Shown: one piece after another, positions 22,065-32,561 of the stretch
Layout: each line of letters starts with the position of its first letter
How positions within the stretch are numbered: position 1 is the first letter of the stretch
Origin: Physcomitrium patens
Lineage: Eukaryota > Streptophyta > Bryopsida > Funariales > Funariaceae
Assembly (NCBI RefSeq): GCF_000002425.4
Contig: NC_037275.1
Location: 2,160,587-2,224,586, forward strand
DNA: 64,000 nt
Reading direction: 5' to 3'
The notes under the pieces: generated by a model
Seen by the model: only the letters and a program-made list of their open reading frames with translations
Told to the model about the DNA's origin: nothing
Databases searched by the model: none
Translations under genes and position numbers: made by a program

Positions 22065-22804
22065 TGTAGAATAAGTAGTTATTTTCAGAATGTAGATACC
22101 TAGTGTATAGTGTAAACAGGGATAGATAACTACTGAAAAGATGGTTCAACAGGTAGAATAGATGAATACTTAGGAAAAGTAATTATCATCTCTAGTATAG
22201 GAATTGGTATCTTGAGGTAGTATAAGGAGGATGGGAGAGGGGAAGAAAATGCCAGACTGTGATAATACTGAGCCTGGGATAAGTTTGGTGCTATCTCTTT
22301 TTCTTAGTTTTCTTGTTTTTTTTTGTGTTAGTGTTGATTCTAATGAAGAGAATCGATTTAATGAATCAATGTTTGATTTACGAAGTTATTTATGGATCAC
22401 TGTTTATCAATTGTTATAAAAGATTGATGATGTATGGAAGTTTTCAGCCACTGTTTATTGCAAGGTTGCAAGTTCAATGGAAAAGAATTGAAATCAAAGG
22501 AATTTTCTTGATCAGATTTTGTGGATTGGAAGTTGTTCGTTCCAAGGTTTGGGTTGTGCTTGTGTGTTCGTGAATTACACAAGATACTGAAATTGATGTC
22601 GTGGTTGTTACCGTATTGATATGAGAGTAGAAAATAGGAAGAAAAGTTAAGTGTTCTTTGATATTGTAAGCATTCAACAATAGCGGTTGATTGTGTGATC
22701 CTAACAATTGGAGCTCATATACATGGTCTTTCCCTGTGTTTGAATTTCCCTATATAGATTTATTTTGGGAAGTTTCTTCCAAAATAAGTAATACGACAAT
22801 CACA
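22065..22804 (+). repeat. 5' LTR of G3 (family B)
   Basis: Starts TGTAGAATAAGTAGTTATTT and ends ACGACAATCACA. It is homologous to the solo LTR at 48771-49546, which has verified target duplications and so fixes the ends. Length 740 bp. Confidence 0.85.
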
Positions 22805-22807
22805 TTT

Positions 22808-22825
22808 TGGAACCGCTACTGGAGA
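22808..22825 (+). promoter_or_regulatory. Primer-binding site of G3, probably tRNA-Asp, decayed
   Basis: TGGAACCGCTACTGGAGA begins four bases after the LTR. It matches the tRNA-Asp 3' complement TGGCGCCGTTGCCGGGGA at 12 of 18 positions, and five of the six differences are transitions, as expected from cytosine deamination. Confidence 0.55.
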
Positions 22826-23299
22826 TTGACAACATTACTAAGTGTTAGGACTTAACTGCCGAAATAGTAAAGGAGATTAGGAAGCAAACTCAGTAGAAAT
22901 AATGAAAGACTATGGTTATTAAGAATGAGAATTTAATAGCAAAGAAAATAAAGCAATCAAAGAAAAGAACAAAGAGATCACAAGCAAAAAATTTGTTGCG
23001 TAATGAGTAAGATCACAAATTAAAAAAAAAAATATTGACAAAGTTGGATTAAGCCGTGGTTGCATGCCTGTCAACATATTCGATCATATCCAAAAGACGA
23101 TCGACGTCTAATATTTTAGAAGTACATATTGTTAAAGAAATTACCAAGAACACTCGCATGGAGCGCTGCTAATAGTCTAGCATATCTCTCAAAGCCGATA
23201 ACGGAAAGCGAGGAAGGCACAAAGGAATTAGGTATCCCATTGGATATTTTTCTAATTTAAGATACGTCCGATTCTAATAAGATTGGTTCTAAAGATCAG

Positions 23300-25040
23300 C
23301 ATAAATCACTTACCAATAAACATCAATTCAAAGTATATCAAAACCTATCGTTTTCACCTCATATTCAATCAATAAAATTATTTGGGAATAATAATAGTCA
23401 ATTGGGAAGGCCTGGAAATCCAAAAAAGACTTTTGTGGGAGACAGTTTTTATTTTAATAAGGAATTGAGTGGAACACTGGAATCTTTAATGGTGTCCGGA
23501 GAACTAGCAGTTTCGATTGCAGTTCAAATGGGTGTAGTGGGTGGTCGAACAACTAGTGTCACGCCATTACTTACTTTTTGGAGTTTGCCAAGTGCGGATC
23601 TAGATCAACATTTGTCTCAATTCTTGACGACGTATGTAGCCAATAATGGAAGAACAGAAGACATTTGGTTGTTATGGCTGCTAGCGACATTGAAAGACAT
23701 AGGATTTGTGTGGTATAATACCAACCTATGGAAAATTTTTTCAATTGGGAGGCATTGAAAAATATATTTTTAGCTGATTTTTGACTAATTGGTTTTGAAG
23801 AACATCTTAGAAAAAAATTAATGAATAGCTGAATGGTACCAAGGAAAGCGGTATAGTCATATTATGTTCATGTAGCAAATATACTTCGAAAATAGCCAAA
23901 TAACCAAATGTCGAAATTGTTTGTGTTGTCCATATTGGTTAATAGACTACACCCACCAGAATTGAAGATATTTGGAAAGGAGGCCCAATCAGCCACAATT
24001 GCATCATCTGTTGAGCGAGTAAAAGTATGGGAGGAATGTCACTATGACCAGAACTTAACAGTTGGAGTCATGATGATTCCATCTCAAGGAGGTTATCAAA
24101 TGACAAATTGGAATGATGCATCGAAAAGTTATGTGGGAAGGAATGATTATGGTACAATTCCATAGTGAATAGTGGATGCCGTTCCATTGTAAGCTGTACC
24201 ACCATCATCATCACACCTGTATGTGCCTTATTCCACGTATCAAAAACTAATATCTACAAAAGAATTATCAAATGCATTAGTATCAAGGGATCCCAATGAG
24301 TCATTATTATTAACATTGACGAAAAAAATGGATGAATTGGTTGTGAATTTGACCAAGGATAAAGAAAAAAGGCATAAATCAACTAATATATGTTCCAATG
24401 TCTGGTGTAGCAATTGTAAGGAGAAATGTCATTTAGTAACAGAATGTCCTTCACCACCCCAAATGACAGTATAATGTACCTATTGTGGGGGCAAGTATAT
24501 TACCACCAACTCTTGGAATTTACGAAAGCAACAACAACTCAGTAACCATATAATGACTCAATCAACTTTGTGGGATGTCAATCAAGTACAAACGAATAAT
24601 AGATTTGACTGGAATGGAAATTGAGCAAATAAACAAAACATAAATTATTCCAATTTCCTAAATTCTAAATTTCACGAAGAAGGTATATCCAATACTCATG
24701 GATTGGTGATAAATCAACAAGGATACCATCAATATCCACCCATAACAAAGCTAATGCTAGAGTCTATAGTAACAATGGATCAACCAGGATCCTTTACTCA
24801 TCCGACATAGAACAGACCTAGCCGTTATATACCAATAGAGACACACAATATCCCTGAAGGAGCTGACAGGAGACCACTTTGTTGCTATTGTTGCAAACAA
24901 ATTGGACATTATGCGAGTGAATGTTCTAATCCAAGGGCCAGTGATGACTATGCTCCAATATGTGGAAGTTGTAAGCAGTTTGGTCACACTTATCAGCAAT
25001 GCAATGCGCTCTTTAATTATAATAACTGGGACCAGTAAAT
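23300..25040 (+). pseudogene. Gag of G3 with several zinc knuckles
   Basis: Three open runs (23402-23758, 23908-24165, 24223-24474) cover the capsid-like part; phrases such as EDIWLLWLLATLKDIGFVW suit a retrotransposon-gag helix but are weakly diagnostic. Three intact CCHC knuckles share one frame: CSNCKEKCHLVTEC (24406-24447), CYCCKQIGHYASEC (24883-24924) and CGSCKQFGHTYQQC (24961-25002). A fourth, CTYCGGKY at 24475, has lost its His and last Cys. Gypsy Gag usually has one or two knuckles. They would bind element RNA for packaging. Confidence 0.75.
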
Positions 25041-26530
25041 ATAAACAAGCCAATCGGCGGAGGAGAAAGGTCCTGTTCAACAAGATTCATCAGTACATTA
25101 TATCGAGGTGGTGAACGCAGTGCTTACCAGAGGCCAACAAAAAGACAAGAATCTAATTCAGGACCTGAATGAATGAATCGTAAAAGAGCAAGTAGCACCG
25201 TCCACGGGGCTAGACAAACCAATATCAGTATTGGGATGTATCCCAATATTGGGACCTCAACAGACTGAGGAACCCAATTTGATTCTACGTGGCAATTTAT
25301 CGAGACCATCAAGATCGATCCCAATTGACCAAGTACCAATACCTTTACAATCCAATAAAAGATCTTACGCATTAAAAGAACCTTCATTGGTAGAAAAGTT
25401 GACAAAGTTACATGCGACAATCCCAATCGCCAAGAAGAAATTGCTGCCAAACAAAGTAAAATCAAAATCAATGAAATACAAAAGAGGATTAGAAATTACT
25501 CTCAATATGGAACCCTATGACATTCTGAAGGATTTGGATGTTATTCAGCCTTCAATTACAATGAAGCAACTTTTGGCTATAGCATTGATATGTCGATCTA
25601 CATTGAATTCAGCATTAATACTACAAAGATCTCGCACTAAAGAAATTCATGAAGTTAGCTTAAACCTAGATCTGAGAATACTAACAATCGATGTATCAAT
25701 CCATGGCATTTGAATTCCAAGGGTACAAGTCGATGGTGGCTCCAGTGTGAATTTAATGAACGTGGATACAATGGAGGATTTGGATCTAAAGCAATTGGTA
25801 CCTATGACATCGGTCTTGCAAATGGCAGATCATAGTCGAGAAAAGCCAATGGGAATCTTACGCAATATTACCACTGTAATCATGAGATTGACATACAAAA
25901 TCAATTATATTGTATTTTGATTATAGAGTTCTACGTTATCGTATCCCATTTTATTAGACAGACCTTGGCTTTATCAAGCCAAAGCTAAGAATGATTCGGG
26001 TTGAGGCACATTGACAATTAAAAAAAACTGGAACCAGATTATTCTACAGATGTACCCGATACAATATCATGGAGAATCTCAATTGCCAGAATCAGAATTT
26101 ACATCAAACAACAAGACTCAATCGATTGAGGCAGATGCCGATGCTATATGTTCACTACAATTTGGGATAGGACAAAACACTTCAACAGCAAAGGCAAGAG
26201 TCTACCAATGTGGAGGTCTCGGCGAATATTTAGTGCATCAGGAGGATGCGACTAACTCAGATCATGCTATTATCAAATGGATGAACAATCTCGCAGTCAA
26301 TAGAGTCAATACATTGGAACCAGATTTAGGTGGTTCCCATATATCAAATAATACAAGATATTCAAATCAGGAGAAGACAATTAAATCAGAGGTTGTTGAA
26401 GACCCTATGTGTCAATCTATTAATCTGGGCACTAATGAAATGCCACAGCTAATTAAAATATATGCCGATATTATAGGTACAGAATTAGATGCTTAGAAAC
26501 ATTATTTTGTCCATTACAAATCTGCCTTTG
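25041..26530 (+). pseudogene. Linker and protease region of G3
   Basis: An open linker of 160 codons (25231-25713) precedes VQVDGGSSVNLM at about 25725-25760, the aspartic protease active-site region with Asp-Gly-Gly in place of the usual Asp-Ser/Thr-Gly. LLDRPWLYQAKAKND follows near 25955, matching the gypsy segment after the protease. A second open run (26011-26496) is the variable spacer before RT. Stops at 25711, 25918 and 26003 break the frame. Confidence 0.65.
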
Positions 26531-27830
26531 CGTGGTCATATGCGGATTTGAAAGAGATTCCACTTGACGTGTGTGAGCACCAGATTATTTTGAAGGAGGG
26601 TGTTATGCTAGTTTGTAAGAGACAACACTGGCTTAACCCAAAATATTTCCTTTTAGTGAAAGAAGAATTGGATAAACTTCTTGACGTGGATTTTATTTAT
26701 TTTGTTCTGCGTAGTACAAGTGTGTCATCAATCGTAATGGTACTAAAGAAAAATGAGAAAATCAGGATATGTCAAGATTTTTGAAAGTTAAATGCAGCTA
26801 CTAAGAAGGACTATTTTTTGTTATCATTTACAGACAATATTTTAGACGCAGTGGCCGGATGTGAATGTTATTCATTTTTGGATAGATTTTCGAGGTATAA
26901 TCAAATTAAAATTGTCGAAGAAGACCAGTTGAAGACTACGTTTACCACAGATTGGGGTACATTCGCCTATAAAGTAATGCCATTTGGATTATGTAATACC
27001 CCGATTACTTTTCAATGGATAATAATATAAGTATTTCAAGATTACTTACGTTTATGAATGGAGATATTTTTGGATGATTTTTGCACTTTTAGCATAATGG
27101 CTGAACATCTAGCATGCTTAATTAACTGTTTGAATCAATGCGACAAGTATGGGATACCTCTAAATTCAGAGAAGTGTCAATTTGGTCTACCATCGGGAAA
27201 GCTATTGGGACACATTGTCTCTTTTAAAGGTATCACTATGGACCCTGATAAAGTTACTCGTATATTGAGTTTACCAAAGCCAGATATGGTGTTGGGCATA
27301 CGCGGTTTCATCGGCCATGTCAGCTACTATCAGCATTTTATTGAATCTTTTGCAGTTATTTGTCAATCGTTAATCCACTTGTTAAAGAAATCCCTATCAA
27401 ATGGATCTAGCCCAATATGGAGTAAAGACTGTACTTTTGCATTCGACGAATTGAAACAAAAATTGATATCTGCCCCAATTCTTATAACACCTTGTTGGAC
27501 AAAATCGTTTTATGTCTATGTGGATGCATCAAATGTTGCTATTGGATCCATTTTCAGTGAAAAGGATGAAAAAAGTTTAGATCATCTCATATATTATACA
27601 AGCTCACAATTCGTTGCTGCAGAACAAAATTATAATACTACCGAGCGAGAAGTCTTCGGAATGATCTACTCTGTACAAAAAATTTGCTACTATCTACTTG
27701 GATACCCATTTGTATTCCACGTTGATCATGATGCGCTTAAGTACATGATAAATAAACCTTAATTGAGCGGACAAATTGCTCGATAGAAGTCACTTCTCTA
27801 AGAATTTAATTTTACGATTAACGTTCGACC
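26531..27830 (+). pseudogene. RT and RNase H of G3
   Basis: RT: RTxSxSSIVMVLKKNEKIRICQDF (26710-26782), CYSFLDRFSRYNQI (26865-26910), FTTDWGTFAYKVMPFGLCNT (26940-27000) and FLDDF at about 27064, where the catalytic YxDD has Phe for Tyr. Then LGHIVSFKGITMDPDKV and the connection. RNase H: YVYVDASNVAIGSIFS (27510-27560, catalytic Asp kept), TEREVFGMIYSVQK (Glu kept) and FHVDHDALKYM (Asp kept). The 234-codon run 27058-27762 is almost intact. Stops at 26782 and around 27030-27055 inactivate RT. Confidence 0.85.
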
Positions 27831-28029
27831 TGATAAGAAATATGCCAATGCGGATCACTTATCCCGTTTATCTTATATACTAGGAAATGAGCCGATAAAC
27901 GATGCTCTTTCAGATGCACAACTATTCGCTATGGATGTCATTACACATGAATATGTTGAATTGATCCAATATCTAATGTTTCAAATTTTTTTTAATTTCT
28001 TATAATGAAAAATTAAAGAAGCATCTTAT

Positions 28030-28662
28030 AATAAAAAGTGTGCCATATACCATGATTGGAGATGCCTTGTATAAACAAAGCCGGGATGGAATTTTATGCC
28101 ATTACATCTTTCAAAGTGAAGTTTGTACAATTTTAGAAGGATGTCATTTGGACAGTTGTGGAGGACATTTTGCGGGTGATAGCACCATACATAAGGCTTT
28201 AATGGTTGGATATTGGTGGCCAACAATGTTTTCGAATGCATATCAATATGTTCATCATTGTGATCCTTATCAACAAATTAGTCATCCTACTAGAACTTCT
28301 GTAATGCCATTAGAACCAATTTTGGCACAAACACCATTCGAAAAATGGGGTATTGATTTTGTCGGACCAATTGCACATGCCCCTCGAAATGGACATAAAC
28401 GTAATATTTTAATAGCCACTAATTATGTCACCAAATGGGTGGAGGCCATGGCAATGAAAATTAATAATGCCAATACCATAGCAACATTTTTATATGAATA
28501 TATTATCACTCGTTTTGGCTGTCCGAAAGAATTGGTTACTGATCGCGACACACATTTTATTAATGCAACAATTGAAGCATTAACAATAAACTATGAGATC
28601 AAGTACCGCAAAACTACACCTTATCATCCACAAGCCAATAGGCAGACCGAAAAGACCAATGG
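28030..28662 (+). pseudogene. Integrase of G3, N-terminal part and core, interrupted by E1
   Basis: Zinc domain: CHLDSCGGHFAG (His pair region, 28144-28178) and HHCDPYQQ (28255-28280, second Cys replaced by Gln). Core: EKWGIDFVGPI (first Asp, 28340-28375), LVTDRDTHFIN (second Asp, 28530-28565) and RQTEKTNG (Glu, 28640-28662). The reading runs into the E1 LTR at 28663 and resumes at 37551. The catalytic triad survives but the insertion destroys the gene. Confidence 0.85.
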
Positions 28663-28934
28663 TGTCGTGTTGTAACACGAGTATACCTTGAAAATATAAA
28701 AAAAAGGGACTTTTATTAATATTCAGTTACCTCGAATATTGGGAGCAACGACCAACTCCAGTGCAAATACTGAGTGGTCAAGTTCAGTCACTCCGTTACA
28801 GTCAGCCGGGGCATACTGAAATGCTCCGTTTGATTCCAATAACGGGAGTCAGCAGGAAGGAAAAGGACCAATTCATGCGACGGGTGAGCCTGGTTGGAAG
28901 AGCCAATTGGATCTAATTTCGAGAATCCAATCCA

Positions 28935-29215
28935 GGTCCTCTTACCCAATATGAGACCTGAATTGGTCGGGCAACCCAATGCAGTCTGATTACAGGAAAA
29001 TCCAGGTCTTACTATGGGTCCTCTTACCCAATATAAGACCTGTATTGATCGGGCAACCCAATGCAGTCTAATTACGGGAAAATCCAGGTCTACGGGCCTC
29101 AGCCAATCTGACGCGAAGGACCAATTTGATCCAATTACGGGAAAATCCGGGTCTTACTACTGGACTCTTATCCAGTATGAGACCTGAATTGGTCGGGCGA
29201 CTCAATGTGGTCTCG
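28935..29215 (+). repeat. Three ~85-100-bp modules in the E1 LTR
   Basis: Each contains CCAATATGAGACCTGAATTG or a near variant, a CGGGC(A/G)AC(C/T)CAATG segment and a GATTACGGG-like segment, at about 28948, 29029 and 29175. The LTR at 41583-42840 has two such modules, which accounts for part of its shorter length. Position in the 5' half of the LTR would allow an enhancer role, but that is inference. Confidence 0.7.
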
Positions 29216-29324
29216 ATTACGGGGTTCGATTCTATTTCAGGCTGTCCTATTCTCTGTGCCGTTTCAGGGAACGTTGTTTTCGGTAAATGGATTTCTTAAA
29301 GGTAAAAACGGAGGAGAAAGCTCT

Positions 29325-29416
29325 GATGGCGAGAGCCAATTTCAGATCCAAGCTTGATGGCGAGAGCCAATTTCGGATCCAAGCTTGACGGTGGGAGCCA
29401 ATTCTGAATCTAAGAC
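29325..29416 (+). repeat. 31-bp tandem repeat in the E1 LTR, three units
   Basis: Units start at 29325, 29356 and 29387 with GATGGCGAGAGCCAATTTC or variants and end CCAAGCTT. The LTR at 41583-42840 has two units, so copy number varies within the family. Confidence 0.85.
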
Positions 29417-30121
29417 GGAAGATTGAAGAAATTCAGAGGATAAGGTTAGGGGGGGTTTTTTTTTTCAGAGCAGAGAAGGGGGGGGGTTTTTTTTTGGATC
29501 AAGGAGCTAGCTTCAAGCTTTTTTCAATGTAACTAGTTCAATTTTCATTGGAGGTTTTTGGAGATTAAGGGAATTGGAGAGGAGCTTCATGCTTCAGGTC
29601 GGGGAAGAAAAGACGGAGAATTGGATTTTTCTTCTTCATAGAGTTTTGGGAAGACTGAGGCAATCGTTGCTGAAGTTAGTGTTGTAATGGTGAATCGAGA
29701 TTTTTAATGAAGTGGGTGTGATCACTCCTGACTGTTTTGTGAAATCGAGTTACGTCTGTGATTGAAGGATTAAAAGGGTGTCTATAGGATTGAGTATGTG
29801 GAGTGAATGAAATTTATTGGATTAATCTAACAAGACAGTCAGTAGATACAAGATTGTAAGTACAAAGCAGTATCGGAGATTAGCAGATTGGGTTGTTCAG
29901 GGTTCTCTGTAACGTCTAGAGACCTACCGGCTAGGGCAAAAGGAACTTCAACAAGCATTCGAAGGGCATCCGTATAGATTTACGGTGTATTTTTGCAGTC
30001 GTTTATATTCCAGCAGTCAAAAACTGATAGATTCCTTGATTATTGGCGAATCTCCATACTACCTTCTACAGCCAGACGCCCAACGCGTTCTCGAGCAGGA
30101 AAGCATGTAATACGACAAAAG

Positions 30122-30137
30122 TGGTGAACCTGACGTG
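30122..30137 (+). promoter_or_regulatory. Primer-binding site of E1, tRNA-Trp
   Basis: TGGTGAACCTGACGTG starts four bases after the LTR and differs by one transition from TGGTGAACCCGACGTG, the complement of the plant tRNA-Trp 3' end (CACGTCGGGTTCA plus CCA). E5 carries the exact form (61889-61904, minus strand). Confidence 0.8.
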
Positions 30138-30188
30138 AAAGCTTGAGGTGGAAGGTATTGGATTTCGGTTGATTTTATCTTTATTTTT

Positions 30189-31049
30189 ATGGAAAACGAA
30201 AATAAAAATTTTGAAGGATTTTTGGGAGGAGTTTTTAGTGGAAAGTCTTCTAAAGGACAAGGTATGCACATGGATCCGTCTATTGCTAGTATGTTTCAAG
30301 CCTTCTCATTGTCAATGCAGCAACAATAAAGCAATGATCGAAAGGAAGCCTTGGCAACCAAAGCATTGCAAGCAGTGGTCAATAAAATTGATCAATTTGA
30401 TAAGAGGAATATTTCAAGGTATTTAAGATGTTATGTTCGTGAAATGGAATTAAATCGGGTTTCTGAGAAGAAAATGGCTGCACTATTTGGACTTGCCACG
30501 ATATCGGAGATAAGAGACTACATTACATCGATTACGAATCATTATGGGAATTCATGGGAGGATTTTTCACATGCATTGAAAGACGAATATTTCTTGGAAG
30601 ATGCTGATCGCGTTACTAAGAAGCTGTTTCTGGAATAGATTGAACGGCCCAATAAGAATTTGCAAGCAACAGAGCTACTAAGGGAATTTGAGAGGCAGTA
30701 CTCTCAATTATCAAAGGTAGAAAAAATGACATTGGAGCCGAACAAAGTTGATCTATTTCTTCAAGCTGCTGATCGAGAATTACAAGAGAAATTAGAATCT
30801 CTTCTTGAAGATAAAGAAGAAGATGAAGGATTGACAACGAAGTGGAAGAACGTTGAAGATGCGGTGGGGTTGCTTACAAAAAAAGAAAGGAGGAAGGATA
30901 GGAGCAATATTCCGAAAACAGTACAAGCACCCAAAGCTCCAATACGTACAACACCACCAACAATACCTACAGTTCAACCTTCGACATCCTTGTCAAAGAA
31001 AGCAGATATGGGGATGGAAGAAATTATACGAGGAATGCGAGATCTTTAA
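30189..31049 (+). pseudogene. Gag of E1
   Basis: Starts at an ATG encoding MENENKNFEGFL, conserved in E4, E5 and X. After a Gln-rich patch comes a helical capsid-like region (NISRYLRCYVREMEL, WEDFSHALKDEYF, LLREFERQYSQL), then an acidic/basic linker and a Pro/Thr-rich stretch. The protein would be 286 residues and ends GMRDL-stop at 31047-31049. Internal stops at 30328 (in the Gln run) and 30636 (Trp codon in E5) are private to E1. The terminal stop is shared by E1, E4 and E5, with the frame continuing open after it into the zinc knuckle. Confidence 0.8.
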
Positions 31050-32561
31050 ATCAAATTGGCAAGACTTGAAGAGAATACTTCTATAAACAATTCGAAGAAT
31101 GTTTCAAAACAAGGATATGTACAAAGATGCATTTGGTGAGATGATGCTTCACACACTAGAAAAGATTGTAATGAATTTAATAATATGATACGGCAGGGAA
31201 TTATTTGCTGGAGAGATGGGAAGATAGCATTGAAAGATAGGGATGATCTTCTTCAAACTAATTTTGGCAAGGGAGGAATGAGAGCATTGGTTCAAGATTA
31301 CCTAAAAGAGCATGAAAGAGTAGCACGAGAAAGTGCAAGTTATGGTGCTAGAGTAGATGATGAAATTGGTGGAAGTACGAAAACTTGTGAATTTTGGCCT
31401 TCTGCCATTTCTACAATCCAAGAAGCGAAATTACCTCAAGAAGCATTATTGAGGACTGCAGCTACAATACGAGGTAGAACAGGTTGGGAGGATCTTGTTG
31501 AGTCTCTTTCAGTTCATGGATATATTGCTAAGAGCCAACATGAAGCTTTGATGGAAGAAAAGAGATGAGGAAATTTTGATGATACTAGAGAAGGAAATTC
31601 TTCTAAGAGGCAAACTCGAGGAGACAAGGCTCGTGAGGCAGCTTCACAAGAATTGCCTGTAAAGGATACCTCAGCATCATTGGGAGAAAAAACAACGGAG
31701 ACAAAAGATAAGGGCAAATCAATTGCTTATAAGCTACTTTCGGACATTGAAGCGGCGACAGATTTGAAAGGAGTGCTGGAAGAACGTATATTAAATGCTA
31801 AGGTGGAATTCACATTGAAAGAAGTCTTGGGAATTGCAAAGAAGGAGTTTCATGATGTTATCATTGACAACATTAAGCGAAAGAGGCAATTAATGGGCGA
31901 AACTGGAATGAGTCATGCTATGGATGCAAGAATATATAAAGATGAAGAAGAGATTGATATGGGTTACAAGCAACTAACAAATGAAAAGAATGGGTATAAT
32001 CAACGAGTAAGTTTCGAAGATTCTAGTGACAAGGAAATGGAAACTTTGAGCCATTATACTCGAAAGCATTAGGCAAGGGCAACTACTGAGGTATTGGTGA
32101 AAGTAGGAGATATAGAAGAACCAATTGTTGCTTTAATCGACCATGGTTCTGAAATAAATCTCATGTCTAAAGATCTTTATAAGAAGCAAAAATGGCCAAT
32201 TGATATGGAACATGGATGGGCAATTCGAGCAGCTAATAACACATGGAGCGAATTATATGGAGCTTGTCCAGATGTCAAAATTTGGATTGGGGATAATGCG
32301 ATGCAGCAACATTTCTTTGTTCAAGATACAACGTCTTATCCGTTGATTTTAGGACAACCTTATATTATGGCAACACAGATGGAAACAAAAGTACTGGACG
32401 ATGGTTCTGCTTATGCAAGGGTACGTAGCGAGGATAGGAGGAAAGCTGTACAATTTCTAACAGTACCTCCTAACCATGAACGGAATCGAGATAGGTTGAG
32501 GGAGAAACCATTGCCAAAGATTGTTGAAGGATTTAAGGATTTTGGGGAGGTACCACTGTAA
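31050..32561 (+). pseudogene. Zinc knuckle and protease region of E1, in the gag frame
   Basis: In the same frame as gag. A CCHC knuckle lies at 31128-31169 (C-x2-C-x4-H-x4-C, ending HTRKDC) with its second Cys turned into TGA; E4 keeps all four residues. A long spacer (31185-32072) with KDKGKSIAYKLLSDIEAA has stops at 31566 and 32070. The aspartic protease starts near 32094 with IVALIDHGSEINLMS; the active site is Asp-His-Gly instead of Asp-Ser/Thr-Gly (catalytic Asp at 32139). LILGQPYI (32355-32380) fits the protease C-terminal half. The frame ends GEVPL-stop at 32559. Confidence 0.75.
32535..32561 (+). other. Overlap between the Gag-Pro and Pol frames (possible -1 frameshift site)
   Basis: The Gag-Pro frame stops at 32559-32561, and the Pol frame is -1 relative to it. 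The -1 frame is closed by a TAA just upstream, so a shift would have to occur in the ~25 bases around GGATTTTGGGGAGG. The same register change and the same T4G4 run occur in E4 and E5. No perfect X-XXY-YYZ heptamer is aligned with the frame, so the mechanism is not shown. Confidence 0.5.

Larger units (their letters stand above)
28663..30117 (+). repeat. 5' LTR of E1
   Basis: Begins TGTCGTGTTGTAACACGAG and ends AATACGACA, giving terminal inverted repeats of TGTCGT and ACGACA. It contains three copies of an ~85-bp module and three of a 31-bp unit. No obvious TATA box is visible. Confidence 0.95.

Noticed and set aside
29440..29500. G-run/T-run block as a transcription terminator or quadruplex signal
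   Set aside because: The homopolymers vary in length between LTR copies as expected from slippage; no evidence of function.
30059..30299. Minus-strand runs overlapping LTR end and gag start
   Set aside because: They span the LTR/internal junction on the wrong strand and repeat at every family A copy; shadows of gag.
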